A DNA stretch of 64,000 nucleotides from KBS-96 sp963722585 (GTDB lineage: Bacteria; Acidobacteriota; Terriglobia; Bryobacterales; Bryobacteraceae). The stretch lies in NCBI GenBank assembly GCA_963722585.1, contig CAVRNU010000012.1:124001-188000 (forward strand), given 5' to 3'. The translations under genes were made by a program, and so were the position numbers. The notes below the pieces were generated by a model. It saw only the letters and a program-made list of their open reading frames with translations. It made no database searches and was not told where the DNA came from. Within the stretch, counting starts at the first letter, position 1. The number at the start of each line of letters is the position of its first letter. Below are positions 1-7,880 of the stretch, piece after piece.

Positions 1-1183
1 CATAGGCCTCCAAATTCAAATCATTAGTGAGGATCACCTTGATCCTGGTTCCCTCCAGAACCTTGATCGTCGGGAACTTGTTCAGGAATTTCGCCAGCAC
101 TTGTTCCGCGCTCGACCCCATACGCTCGGTGAAACCCACGCGGAAGCCGGTTTCCGGATCGTAACCGTAGCCGCCATATGCGCCGATCTGCATGAGGCCG
201 CCGATGCCGCCAAGGGCGAGCGACGTGCCGAAGATTTCGAGGTAGTGATGATCGACCTTGCTCACCACTCCCGTTTCGCCAATCTGATCGAGGCCGCGAA
301 ATTTGTCAAGCGACACCGATTTTCCGTTGGGCAGGATCAACCGGTGAAACACAACCGCCAGCCGGCGATGGTCGAAGCTGTTTACGTCACGCGCTTCGCC
401 CAGCATCCGCGAACCTTTGGGGATCAGCAACTCGAGGCCGCTACGGCTGTACATGTCGGAGGAAACCTGCGTAATGACCGGGCCAACGAACTCTCCATCG
501 AGACGATTGAGAAGCACGGTTTCGAAGATCGTTCCCTCGTCCAGCCGGTACTGCGCGGAAGCGGCGGGACTAGGTTCGCTGGTTCCCGATGGCGCCTCGC
601 TGCTCGCGTTTTGCGACTGCTGCGATGCGCCAGGCGGTTGTTGTCCTGGCTGTGGCACAGAAGACGTTGGAGCCTGGGCCGGCGCCTGAGATGCTTCCTG
701 ATCGGCCCCGCGCTTCGTATTCTCGTGGCCGGGCGGAGCGAAAGCAACAGCCGAGGCATAGGGCGCTGTATGCGCCCGCTTCAGATCCTCGAGTCGCAAT
801 TGCTTGCGGAGCTGCGCCACCGGATCGGCCTCGGCGGTGTGTGGCCCCTCGTCCATGACGGCTTGTGCGCGCTTCTTCGCGAGTTCCGCCTGCTCTGCCG
901 CGCGCCGGGCTTCATCCATCTCGCGCTGTAGCTCGTTCTCTTGCGAATCGATATTCTCGGGGTTCATCGGCCACACCGTTACGGCAGCCTTCTTTTTGTC
1001 CGCTGTCGTGGGCTGACGATGACAGCTACCCCAAATCGTGAAGTACCCCAGGAGCCCAACACCGACCACGATTCCGAAGCGCTTCAGCCGCTCGATGGGA
1101 ATCGCGCCCTCGGGCTGCCGGTACTGTTGCCGGAGGCCGGGTTCTGGGGCCGGGTTATTCGGCGGAAGCGGCGGTGTAGCCAT
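1..1183 (-). CDS. virB10: VirB10/TrbI-like type IV secretion protein (partial, C-terminus beyond window)
   Basis: Frame is open from an ATG at 1183 to the window edge, 394 codons. There is one membrane segment at about residues 35-52, a charged coiled stretch (about 70-130), a Pro/Gln/Ala-rich linker (about 150-210), then the conserved VirB10/TrbI domain from about 215, including LDEGTIFETVLLNRLDGEF and, near the end, GTRIKVILTNDLNLEAY. In the family this protein spans the inner membrane and periplasm and joins the VirB9/VirB7 ring of a conjugation channel. The start lies inside the virB9 3' end (29-base overlap) and has an SD-like GGAAGG just upstream, so the two are likely coupled. Only a few residues are probably missing. 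Confidence 0.9.
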   Translation of the reverse strand, partial: MATPPLPPNNPAPEPGLRQQYRQPEGAIPIERLKRFGIVVGVGLLGYFTIWGSCHRQPTTADKKKAAVTVWPMNPENIDSQENELQREMDEARRAAEQAELAKKRAQAVMDEGPHTAEADPVAQLRKQLRLEDLKRAHTAPYASAVAFAPPGHENTKRGADQEASQAPAQAPTSSVPQPGQQPPGASQQSQNASSEAPSGTSEPSPAASAQYRLDEGTIFETVLLNRLDGEFVGPVITQVSSDMYSRSGLELLIPKGSRMLGEARDVNSFDHRRLAVVFHRLILPNGKSVSLDKFRGLDQIGETGVVSKVDHHYLEIFGTSLALGGIGGLMQIGAYGGYGYDPETGFRVGFTERMGSSAEQVLAKFLNKFPTIKVLEGTRIKVILTNDLNLEAY

Positions 1184-2012
1184 TGACCTTCCAGATGTCG
1201 AGTTTCTGCTTGCCGATCTGCAGGTACGCCACCTCCAGAATCTTCGGCACAAAGTACAAACCGTCGGGCCGCATCTCGAACTGAATCAGATTCGGTTTCC
1301 CGTCCCGGACTTCATAAAGCGCGGGGGCCTCTTGCGGATGCGCCCGAATGTAAGTGAATTTGTCGTCGTGCCACACTTCTTCCACGTTGAACGGTGGCTT
1401 GTCTTTGCGGAATCGGTACGTGAACTGCATCTTGCCGGGGTAGTCGGCACGCAACGTGTCCGATTCTACCCGGATCTTCGCTGCCGCCGATTCCTGTACT
1501 TTCTTGAGTTGCGCCCGCGCTTCGGCTGCCTCGAGTTTCAGACGTTCAGCTTCAGCTGCCGAAACGAAAACCGGCGGTTTTTCAAGAGACGAGGCATCCG
1601 CCGGTTTCAAAAACAGCTTCAGGTCAATCGAACTCGCGGTGCTGCCCGTGACTTCTTGGGCTTTCAGCGTATAGCTATTGTTGTGGTCGGTGACGATGTG
1701 AATGTCGGTCGCGATGCCGGTTTTCGAGGGCTTCACGGCGATGTAGCGCTCGGCCCCCGGAATGACATCGACATTCCAATAAGCTTTGTCACCGCAGAAG
1801 ACACCCATCGCCTTCTCGGTCTCGGGCAGCACGATAAGGGTTGTTTCCCGGATGCTGGCATGCAGCGGGATGATATCGTCGTCGTGCGCCACAATCGTTT
1901 GGGTGGTTTCCGCCGGCGCCGCTTTCTCGGCAACGGGCGGATTGTCAGCGCCGCGCGCGAGCCAGACGATCCAGGGGATCAATAAGCCAAGTAGGATCAG
2001 GATGCGAGTCAG
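1155..2012 (-). CDS. virB9: VirB9/TrbG/CagX-like type IV secretion protein
   Basis: Outer-ring component of the conjugative T4SS. The C-terminal half has the VirB9 pattern: YPGKMQFTYRFRKDKPPFNV, then W-DDKFTYIR, then a run ending VAYLQIGKQKLDIWKVNGY. The middle (about 120-170) is Glu/Lys-rich and probably coiled. The first standard start is TTG at 1982, but it leaves no usable signal peptide. A CTG at 2012 sits five bases from a strong AGGAGG and gives MTRILILLGLLIPWIVWLAR, a good export signal, so I chose it. The SD overlaps the virB4 stop codon. virB4 is followed directly by virB9, so virB5, virB6 and virB8 must lie elsewhere, perhaps left of the window. Confidence 0.85.
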   Translation of the reverse strand: MTRILILLGLLIPWIVWLARGADNPPVAEKAAPAETTQTIVAHDDDIIPLHASIRETTLIVLPETEKAMGVFCGDKAYWNVDVIPGAERYIAVKPSKTGIATDIHIVTDHNNSYTLKAQEVTGSTASSIDLKLFLKPADASSLEKPPVFVSAAEAERLKLEAAEARAQLKKVQESAAAKIRVESDTLRADYPGKMQFTYRFRKDKPPFNVEEVWHDDKFTYIRAHPQEAPALYEVRDGKPNLIQFEMRPDGLYFVPKILEVAYLQIGKQKLDIWKVNGYTAASAE

Positions 2013-2023
2013 AGTGTCCTCCT

Positions 2024-4390
2024 TTAGGCGCTCGCGGCCATATGGCGTTCGCGGCGCAGTTGTTTTTCTAAGTTGCTGTTGGGATCGTTCGAATACATCA
2101 AGCGATCCTGCGGGTTATCGATGCGCAGCGCCACGGTCTTGAAGTACTCGGGGGTCGCAATCGTCAAATCCTGGCGAGGCCGCTGGCCGACAATACGCCC
2201 GGCCTGTTTCTCGTTCAGCCCGAAGAGCTCCTGGTAAACCGCCGTCTTAATCGAAGGATTTGACAGAAAGATCTTCATTGGGCACGCCTCATTGAGCAAG
2301 GCGCCATAACCGGCGCGCTCAGCATCCAGACCGGATTGCGTTACAAACAGATTGCCAAGGTTGTGCTTGCGCCCGGTCTTGAGCTTGTCGATCATGTACG
2401 AGCCCATCTCGCTCATCAACATCCAGCGCCAGCACTCATCCATGACCAGCAGTTTGAAGCGCGAAACTTGCGCAGGGTCGTAGACCATTGCGTCGAATCG
2501 TTGGGTGATATAGAACAGCAGCGGCGCGAGCGCATCGAGAGCCTTTTCCATGCCCTGGAACTCGAATGTCGTGAAGTCGGAGAAGCGAATCGTGTCGCGC
2601 TCGTTGTCGAACAGGTGCCCATACTGGCCGCCTTCACACCACCGCCCCAGGCGAGCCGCCAAGCGCGCCGGCAGGCTGAGATTCTTCAAGCGCCGGTCTT
2701 TGGGGTGTAGTGCGTAAATTGCTTCCAGCGCTTCATGGATGTAGCGATCTTCGAGGGCCTGGTCTTCAAGCGCGGCGGCTGGGTCTCTGCCGGCCAGCAT
2801 GCGCACGAAATAGAACAGGAATTCGAGATTTTCCGGGGTCGGCGGCAGTGAGAACGGATTAATGGTGGCCGTCTGCTCCCGGAGCGAGATCTCGAAATAC
2901 GAGCCGCCGAATTCCGCGGTCAGATCCTGGTAGCTGCGCCCGATGTCCAGAATCATGGTCACCGGGCGATACTTCTGCGCCTGCGCGGTCAGATAGTTGG
3001 TGACGAACGACTTGCCGGCCTCCGGCGCGCCCAGGATCTGAATGCCGAACACGCCCCCAATGTGGCCGTTGAGATAGAAAATCTGTTGGTCGGGCGTTTC
3101 AAACGCGCAAAGATATTCCTCTTTGAGGTGCTTGTTTTGCCGTTCGCCGGTATACGAGCACCAGATCGGCGCCATATCCGCGTAGCCCACGTTCAGCAGA
3201 TAGTGGTAACGATGGCTGTGCCGGTAATTACCGGGCAGGATCGAAAGCCACCCATGCCACAAATTCAGCCGTTCGTCGATTAGCGCGGCATCCCAACGCC
3301 CAAACACCTTGACGACGGACGAGAACGCCTGGCGCACGCGATCTTTCGTGTTACCGATCAGCACGATGGTGCAAGAGAATGCACCAAAGGTATTGCCGCG
3401 GTTCTCGATCTCTTTCATGCACTCGCCGAGTGAATCGTAATGCGCTTCGACCTCGTGCTTGCGCGGCAGCTCCGACTTGGGAACGCCGCGGCCATGGATG
3501 GCGAGGGCCGCGAGATTGATGAAGAGAGCATCAAAACCGGTTTGCTTTTGCCGGATGACGCGCCTCATGTGCAGATTGCTCTTCGGTCTCCATTCCACGC
3601 AGACGATCAGATCCGAATCGACGGCCAGCAGATCGTTCAACAGATTGGGACCCGTCACGCCGGGCAATTGCTTCAGTCCGATGCATTTGACATACACATC
3701 GTTTACACGTAAATGGTCGCGGTTGACCTCGATTTGCGAATCGGCCAGGGTGTAATCGAGCCGGTCACCCGATTCGGAGCGAAACGTGTTGGCATGCTCC
3801 TGGTCGTAATTCACGAGATTCCGTAAAAAGTGGCGCGCTTCGCGCTCTTCTAAAACTTTGCTGTGCAGCATGTCCTCAACGAGGGACTGAAACGAGCGCA
3901 CGGTGCCGTCGAGGATCTCGATGGACCGCTCCGCTTCTACCGCGATCTCGTTAACGGCGCGGAGCGACCCAAGGAATTTTCGTTCTGGCCGGAACCCTTC
4001 GTACAGCACGGCCATCAACAGCTGGATCTCATAGAGGGAGCCGGCGCGGGCTTCAAGTTCCTTGGTGCGCCGGTGAACGGCCTGCGTCGCAACGTCGCTC
4101 GCATAGCGCTCCCGGTAGGGCGGTTTTGCCCCGGAACGTTTCACAATGTAGGAATATACGCGGAACCGGTCGTCGAACAGCCGCATCGCGGATTCATACC
4201 GGCGTGTGAGCGCCTCGAGCGTTTCCTCTGTCCGGCAATCCGGGTCGATACCGGTCAAGGACAAAAGAATCCCGAGGTCGCCGATTTTCGTTTCGAACAT
4301 CGTGTTGTTGATAAATCGCAATAGTGCGATTTCTTGGGCGCATGCGCCAGCATGTCGAAGAGGATTCATCGGCGGCCTGCGGGAAAACAT
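2024..4390 (-). CDS. virB4: VirB4/TrbE-like conjugative transfer ATPase
   Basis: Cytoplasmic ATPase that powers pilus assembly and DNA transfer. Length is 788 aa, normal for the family. Walker A GAPEAGKS is at 454-461 and Walker B LLVMDE at 647-652, followed by a VirB4-type LFVTQSGLDA segment near 680-690. The N-terminal 400 residues resemble the CagE/TrbE/VirB domain. The ATG shares one base with the virB3 stop (TAATG) and is preceded by an unusually long SD (see 4397-4410). The first Gly of the P-loop and the catalytic Lys are intact, so it is likely active. Confidence 0.93.
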   Translation of the reverse strand: MFSRRPPMNPLRHAGACAQEIALLRFINNTMFETKIGDLGILLSLTGIDPDCRTEETLEALTRRYESAMRLFDDRFRVYSYIVKRSGAKPPYRERYASDVATQAVHRRTKELEARAGSLYEIQLLMAVLYEGFRPERKFLGSLRAVNEIAVEAERSIEILDGTVRSFQSLVEDMLHSKVLEEREARHFLRNLVNYDQEHANTFRSESGDRLDYTLADSQIEVNRDHLRVNDVYVKCIGLKQLPGVTGPNLLNDLLAVDSDLIVCVEWRPKSNLHMRRVIRQKQTGFDALFINLAALAIHGRGVPKSELPRKHEVEAHYDSLGECMKEIENRGNTFGAFSCTIVLIGNTKDRVRQAFSSVVKVFGRWDAALIDERLNLWHGWLSILPGNYRHSHRYHYLLNVGYADMAPIWCSYTGERQNKHLKEEYLCAFETPDQQIFYLNGHIGGVFGIQILGAPEAGKSFVTNYLTAQAQKYRPVTMILDIGRSYQDLTAEFGGSYFEISLREQTATINPFSLPPTPENLEFLFYFVRMLAGRDPAAALEDQALEDRYIHEALEAIYALHPKDRRLKNLSLPARLAARLGRWCEGGQYGHLFDNERDTIRFSDFTTFEFQGMEKALDALAPLLFYITQRFDAMVYDPAQVSRFKLLVMDECWRWMLMSEMGSYMIDKLKTGRKHNLGNLFVTQSGLDAERAGYGALLNEACPMKIFLSNPSIKTAVYQELFGLNEKQAGRIVGQRPRQDLTIATPEYFKTVALRIDNPQDRLMYSNDPNSNLEKQLRRERHMAASA

Positions 4391-4668
4391 TAGTAGGGAT
4401 CACCTCCTTTCGTTTTGTTTCTAAACTTGCCAGGGTCGTAGATCTTTCTTTGCAACAGAGCTTTCGGAAAGATCACGACTAATTCAGGATCGTGTTTCGC
4501 GAGCCAGTACGCTCCGCCCCAGAGCGAGGCGAATACGAGGATGGCCGCCGTAAAACTCAAGTGGCGGAAGGCGAGGAACGCAACGAGCAGAATCGAAATG
4601 CACAGCCGCCGGTCGACCCCGAGCAGGGTGGCCTGCATGTTCAGGGACCGGTAAGTCGGCTTCGTCAT
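4390..4668 (-). CDS. virB3: VirB3/TrbD-like inner membrane protein
   Basis: A 92-residue protein with the VirB3 layout: a short polar N-terminus (KPTYRSLNMQATLLGVDR), two adjacent membrane segments at about 23-55, and a basic C-terminal tail. In the family it anchors VirB4 to the membrane. The stop overlaps the virB4 start by one base, and the start is one base downstream of the virB2 stop region, so this is a tightly packed operon. Identification rests on size, topology and its place between virB2 and virB4. Confidence 0.88.
   Translation of the reverse strand: MTKPTYRSLNMQATLLGVDRRLCISILLVAFLAFRHLSFTAAILVFASLWGGAYWLAKHDPELVVIFPKALLQRKIYDPGKFRNKTKGGDPY
4397..4410 (-). promoter_or_regulatory. 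Extended Shine-Dalgarno of virB4
   Basis: On the minus strand this reads AAAGGAGGTGATCC, complementary to the whole conserved 3' tail of bacterial 16S rRNA, six bases before the virB4 ATG. Most ribosome binding sites pair over 4-7 bases. It lies inside the last codons of virB3 and fixes the virB4 start. Confidence 0.7.
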
Positions 4669-4669
4669 C

Positions 4670-4966
4670 TCAAAGCCCTTGAATCCAGCCTTCCCATTTG
4701 GCGGCCGATAGCGCCAGCATGCCGCCGCCGATCACCGCAATCAGCACGCCGCCCAGCACGCGTCCACTGAATGCGACAATCAGCCCGGCAACGACGATGC
4801 CGAACTCGACCAGACCGGTTGCGAATTGTCCCGCCGAGATCGTTTGTGCCGCCGTGCCCAGGCCCGAGAATGGGTCCTGCGCCCAGAGACCAAAAGCCGT
4901 CACCAGCAGTAGCAGCAACAGCCGCAACATCAGACTACGCTGTGCGCCTGTGATGAGTTCCTTCAA
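4670..4966 (-). CDS. virB2: VirB2/TrbC-like major pilin
   Basis: A 98-residue pilin precursor: basic N-terminus, long leader with a hydrophobic core (LMLRLLLLLLVTAFGLWAQ) and probable cleavage after WAQ, then two hydrophobic helices (about 45-68 and 70-88) separated by GR, as in VirB2. The start is TTG at 4966, eight bases from AAAGGAGGG; no other start fits. Its first 32 bases overlap the end of the primase-like gene upstream. It would polymerise into the conjugative pilus. Confidence 0.85.
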   Translation of the reverse strand: MKELITGAQRSLMLRLLLLLLVTAFGLWAQDPFSGLGTAAQTISAGQFATGLVEFGIVVAGLIVAFSGRVLGGVLIAVIGGGMLALSAAKWEGWIQGL

Positions 4967-5840
4967 ACGTTGGTTCCCTCCTTTCTGTATGAGTCATGAG
5001 CCATGATTTGGAAAAAATGTTTCTGATCGCCGCTTCGACCGTGATGGCGCCATAAGTGGATCCGGCGGTCGGTCGATCCCACTTCGGGCGGTACAAGCCG
5101 GACCAACGGAATAACCGGTCTATGCGTGCCGCGTCGGCCTGCGTGTACCAGGCGAGGAGAGCGCAAAGCGCCGCATCAGCGCGACTGTGATCGCCGCCAT
5201 AATCGGACGTGTCGCCGGCCCAGAGTTTCTGGAACCTGAAGCCGTTTCTTGCGCGCTTTGCCCGCTGAATTAATTCCTTGTCGGTCTGCGGAACGCCTCC
5301 AGGAGGCCGTCCCTGCTCCGAAGGTTTACGACTTCTCGCATCCAGCGCGGCGACCAGCTCGAGAATCTCGTCCTGCCGGTCCTCAATCGTTCCGGGTGTT
5401 TGTCCGAGATGATCGCCGGTAATTGTGAAATACCTGTTCGAACTGTAAATCTCTATCCCGCGTCTTCGGCGTCCGCCACAGTTTGGCAATGACGCCCTCA
5501 CTATAATGTGAAGGCCCTTGCCGGAAGGTGACCACTCTGTAAAGCTGTTGAGCCTTCGAACGAGTTCCGCCGCCCACGGTTCGAGAGTGCCTCCATCAGT
5601 GCGACAATGATCGAGATCTACGCCGACGTACGGATCTGCTGCGGTGAAGACGAATCCAATGCCGTCCAATCGCAACCGGGAGGCTGTTGTTTGCGCCTGA
5701 GGGTAGGTTCCCCATGTTGCAGGATCGCTGCAGCTTGCCGCCTTACCAGTCGCCGGAGAAATCGGCAGCTTGGTCCGAGTTCGATGAACCCGTCTCCAGC
5801 AGACCCATTGTTTGTAGTTATGGAGCTCGCAAGGAATCAT
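4935..5840 (-). CDS. Primase-polymerase-like protein of the conjugative element
   Basis: A 301-residue protein from the ATG at 5840. The N-terminal half resembles primase-polymerase (prim-pol/DUF3987-associated) proteins of phages and plasmids: W-G-TYPQA near 45, then GIGFVFTAADPYVGVDLDHC with the paired acidic residues expected for metal binding, then S-SGKGLHIIV. The C-terminal part (about 190-280) is a helical domain ending in a winged-helix-like GAITVEAAIRNIF. An in-frame extension up to 5996 is very Arg-rich, lies wholly over ssb, and is rejected. Sitting between ssb and the pilus genes, it may prime the complementary strand after transfer; that is inference. Confidence 0.72.
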   Translation of the reverse strand: MIPCELHNYKQWVCWRRVHRTRTKLPISPATGKAASCSDPATWGTYPQAQTTASRLRLDGIGFVFTAADPYVGVDLDHCRTDGGTLEPWAAELVRRLNSFTEWSPSGKGLHIIVRASLPNCGGRRRRGIEIYSSNRYFTITGDHLGQTPGTIEDRQDEILELVAALDARSRKPSEQGRPPGGVPQTDKELIQRAKRARNGFRFQKLWAGDTSDYGGDHSRADAALCALLAWYTQADAARIDRLFRWSGLYRPKWDRPTAGSTYGAITVEAAIRNIFSKSWLMTHTERREPTFEGTHHRRTA

Positions 5841-5853
5841 GGAGATACCTGGG

Positions 5854-6225
5854 CTATTCCGCGCCCTCCGTCTTCTCGGCTTTGTACAGCCGCACAATGC
5901 CCGAAGCGTGGATCTCAGCCATACGCTTCTTAACCGTGACTTTGGCTTGGCCCTGCGTGACTTCGTCGTCGTATTCGCGATAGCGAATCTCGCCAATCAC
6001 AAGTACCCTGTCGCTCTTCTTGAGATTCAGCCGCGTCGCCTGCCTGCTCCACAGCACAACTCGGTGCCACTCGGTACGAGATTCCCATTCTTCGGAGCTA
6101 GGCTTCTTCCATGAGGTCGATGTCGCAACGGACAGCACGACATAGCTGCTCCCCTTGCCGTTCTTCTTCCGCTCGGGATTTGCGCCGAGGCACCCGATTA
6201 ACTGTGCTTTGTTCGTCTCGATCAT
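5854..6225 (-). CDS. ssb: Single-stranded DNA-binding protein (SSB)
   Basis: A 123-residue OB-fold protein: N-KAQLIGCLGANPE, then the diagnostic WESRTEWHRVVLW, then RVLVIGEIRYREY. It lacks the acidic DDIPF-type C-terminal tail of housekeeping SSB and ends in KTEGAE, typical of plasmid or phage copies. It is first in the run ssb, primase, virB2-virB3-virB4, pointing to a DNA-processing role during conjugation. No good SD precedes the ATG, which begins ATGATCGAG; the start is the only sensible one. Confidence 0.92.
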   Translation of the reverse strand: MIETNKAQLIGCLGANPERKKNGKGSSYVVLSVATSTSWKKPSSEEWESRTEWHRVVLWSRQATRLNLKKSDRVLVIGEIRYREYDDEVTQGQAKVTVKKRMAEIHASGIVRLYKAEKTEGAE

Positions 6226-6484
6226 GATGGTGGTTTGTTTTCAAACTCCCTGAAAGTGCAGTGCCGACCAGCGGGAGGCCTGAGAACGCCCCAAACTCAG
6301 AGAGCTTTCGCACTTCCCCCCTTTCCCTTCTTAGATGCACAAGTCGTCGGAACGGCCCGCAAGCGGTCCAGGGCGCGCCGATCCCGCGCGGCGAAGCGAA
6401 CCCTTGACGGCGAGGACCGTTCTGGAACATGGTCAGAGAAGGGAAAACGGGCCAAAGAGAGCCTTCTCCGATGAGGAAGCGTTT

Positions 6485-6706
6485 TCATGCCGGATGTTTT
6501 TGTTCGGTTACAGTCGCAGGATCAACGAGAACCCACGCAAGACCTCGAATCGAGTCACTGAATATCCACGGATTGCGTCCTGAAAAATTCGCAAACACCC
6601 GATCTGCCGTCACCACAATTTGTTTCAGGTCGGCACACTCCGTCGCCAACAGTGGCTGATTCAGGCGATTGCGTAAAAGAAAGCGAACGAGAAATGGCTT
6701 GATCAT
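6485..6706 (-). CDS. Small hypothetical protein upstream of ssb
   Basis: Unrecognised 73-residue protein. I chose the ATG at 6706 (MIKPFLVRF) because AGAAGG lies five bases upstream; an ATG at 6772 would add 22 residues but has no SD. The sequence is mixed polar and hydrophobic, with no clear membrane segment or motif. It has the same orientation as ssb, about 260 bases upstream of it. The stretch 6226-6484 between them holds no convincing gene and may contain the ssb promoter. Confidence 0.35.
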   Translation of the reverse strand: MIKPFLVRFLLRNRLNQPLLATECADLKQIVVTADRVFANFSGRNPWIFSDSIRGLAWVLVDPATVTEQKHPA

Positions 6707-6836
6707 CGAACCTTCTGAAAGCAGCGTATGATGCGAAATAGATGAATTAATGCTTGCATACTGTACGAACATAATGCTAAATTCGCAGATGTGATTCGCC
6801 CTGGCGAATGCAAGCCCACCTCAGTAAAATTACGAG

Positions 6837-7091
6837 TTGAAGCAACGAAAGCGCGCCTCCAGGTCCGAAGCCGCCAAACGACGCTGGAAGAACGTATCTC
6901 CAGAAAGCCGCTCGAAACTGATGCGTGCCGCCGCTCGCGCCAGATGGGGGCCTCCGAAGAACGTGAAAAAGAAGAACCTGGCAGCGGTGGCGCTGGTTTC
7001 TCGCCGGTGGGAAAACACGACTCCCGAACAGCGCCGGAAAATCATGAAACATGTTCGAAAGGGTCGCGGGAAACTCAAAAATACGAATTGA
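6837..7091 (+). CDS. Small Arg/Lys-rich protein with an internal repeat
   Basis: An 84-residue, strongly basic protein. The only in-frame start is TTG at 6837, preceded by a stop 12 bases upstream. Two copies of a RRW-x-N-x2-PE-x-R-x-K module are visible: AAKRRWKNVSPESRSKLM near 12-29 and SRRWENTTPEQRRKIM near 55-70. Basic modules like this occur in small nucleic-acid-binding proteins, so RNA or DNA binding is plausible but unproven. It starts the rightward cargo segment of the element. Confidence 0.5.
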   Translation: MKQRKRASRSEAAKRRWKNVSPESRSKLMRAAARARWGPPKNVKKKNLAAVALVSRRWENTTPEQRRKIMKHVRKGRGKLKNTN

Positions 7092-7258
7092 TTTGTCCGT
7101 TTGGGAGCGTCTATCGATTCTATTTACAATCGTTCGCCCGTGTGCTGTATCACTCTCGTATATGGAAGTCACCGCGGCCCCTCAATAATAAGGTCACGGC
7201 AAGGGGCTTTCGGGACAGAAATTCTAAAAAAATTCTTCTTTGACCTCTGTTTGCGTGT

Positions 7259-7843
7259 ATGGGTTTGATTGTCATTCCGTCCGACTTCGTTGAAGGGGAA
7301 AGTGCGATCGTTCCGATTTTCATTCAGGATGAAGACCAGGAGGGGAACCGAATCGCGCCAGGTTGGATACAGGCTGTCGTTCGGGTGGCGGACGGCTTCC
7401 GATGGCTTTCTCGCCGAATCCTACTAGACGAGTGGCGCGCTTCGGAACTAGCCGACGAGACACTTCAAGATCTCTGGTACGAACACGGGGAAAATATCGG
7501 CCTTCGACCGCATAAGCGTGTTTACCAGCACGCTCACTGGAAAGCGCTGGATAAGAGTGTCGGCGGTATTCGTGCGCGAAAAGGACTGGACGTCGAACTC
7601 TTGGAGCACATTCTTTATACGCTCCGGGACCCGGCGAATCTTGCCGAGGATCTTGAATGCAAGGATCTCTTGGACCGCCTTATCGACCGGCTTGCCTATC
7701 TCGGCCTGACGGACGTGCAAAAGACGTTGGAGTTGGCCCTGCATAATGGTGATTTCGACTTTGTGAGCGAGATCGGCGAATCCCGAAATACAGTTTCGAA
7801 GCGCTTCTGGCGCGCCATCCGCGGGGCCGCGCGTCTTCTCTAA
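7259..7843 (+). CDS. Divergent sigma-factor-like protein
   Basis: A 194-residue protein. The middle (about 48-75, FRWLSRRILLDEWRASELAD) resembles a sigma region 2 helix pair, and the C-terminus (about 165-192) reads as a helix-turn-helix: VSEIGESRNTVSKRFWRAIR, like sigma region 4. Directly downstream, 37 bases away, is a membrane protein with an anti-sigma-type zinc finger, which supports the reading. Overall similarity to classical sigma factors is weak by eye, so another DNA-binding regulator is possible. Both genes are cargo of the integrative element. Confidence 0.5.
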   Translation: MGLIVIPSDFVEGESAIVPIFIQDEDQEGNRIAPGWIQAVVRVADGFRWLSRRILLDEWRASELADETLQDLWYEHGENIGLRPHKRVYQHAHWKALDKSVGGIRARKGLDVELLEHILYTLRDPANLAEDLECKDLLDRLIDRLAYLGLTDVQKTLELALHNGDFDFVSEIGESRNTVSKRFWRAIRGAARLL

Positions 7844-7880
7844 ATCTCCAAGTCGCTCAATGACATAATGACTTGGACAG

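Noticed and set aside
101..931. A 276-codon frame on the plus strand
   Set aside because: It lies opposite virB10, is rich in Arg, Leu and His, and has no family motif, while the minus frame is clearly VirB10.
5841..5996. N-terminal extension of the primase-like protein
   Set aside because: The 52 residues are Arg/Ser-rich and wholly overlap ssb in another frame.
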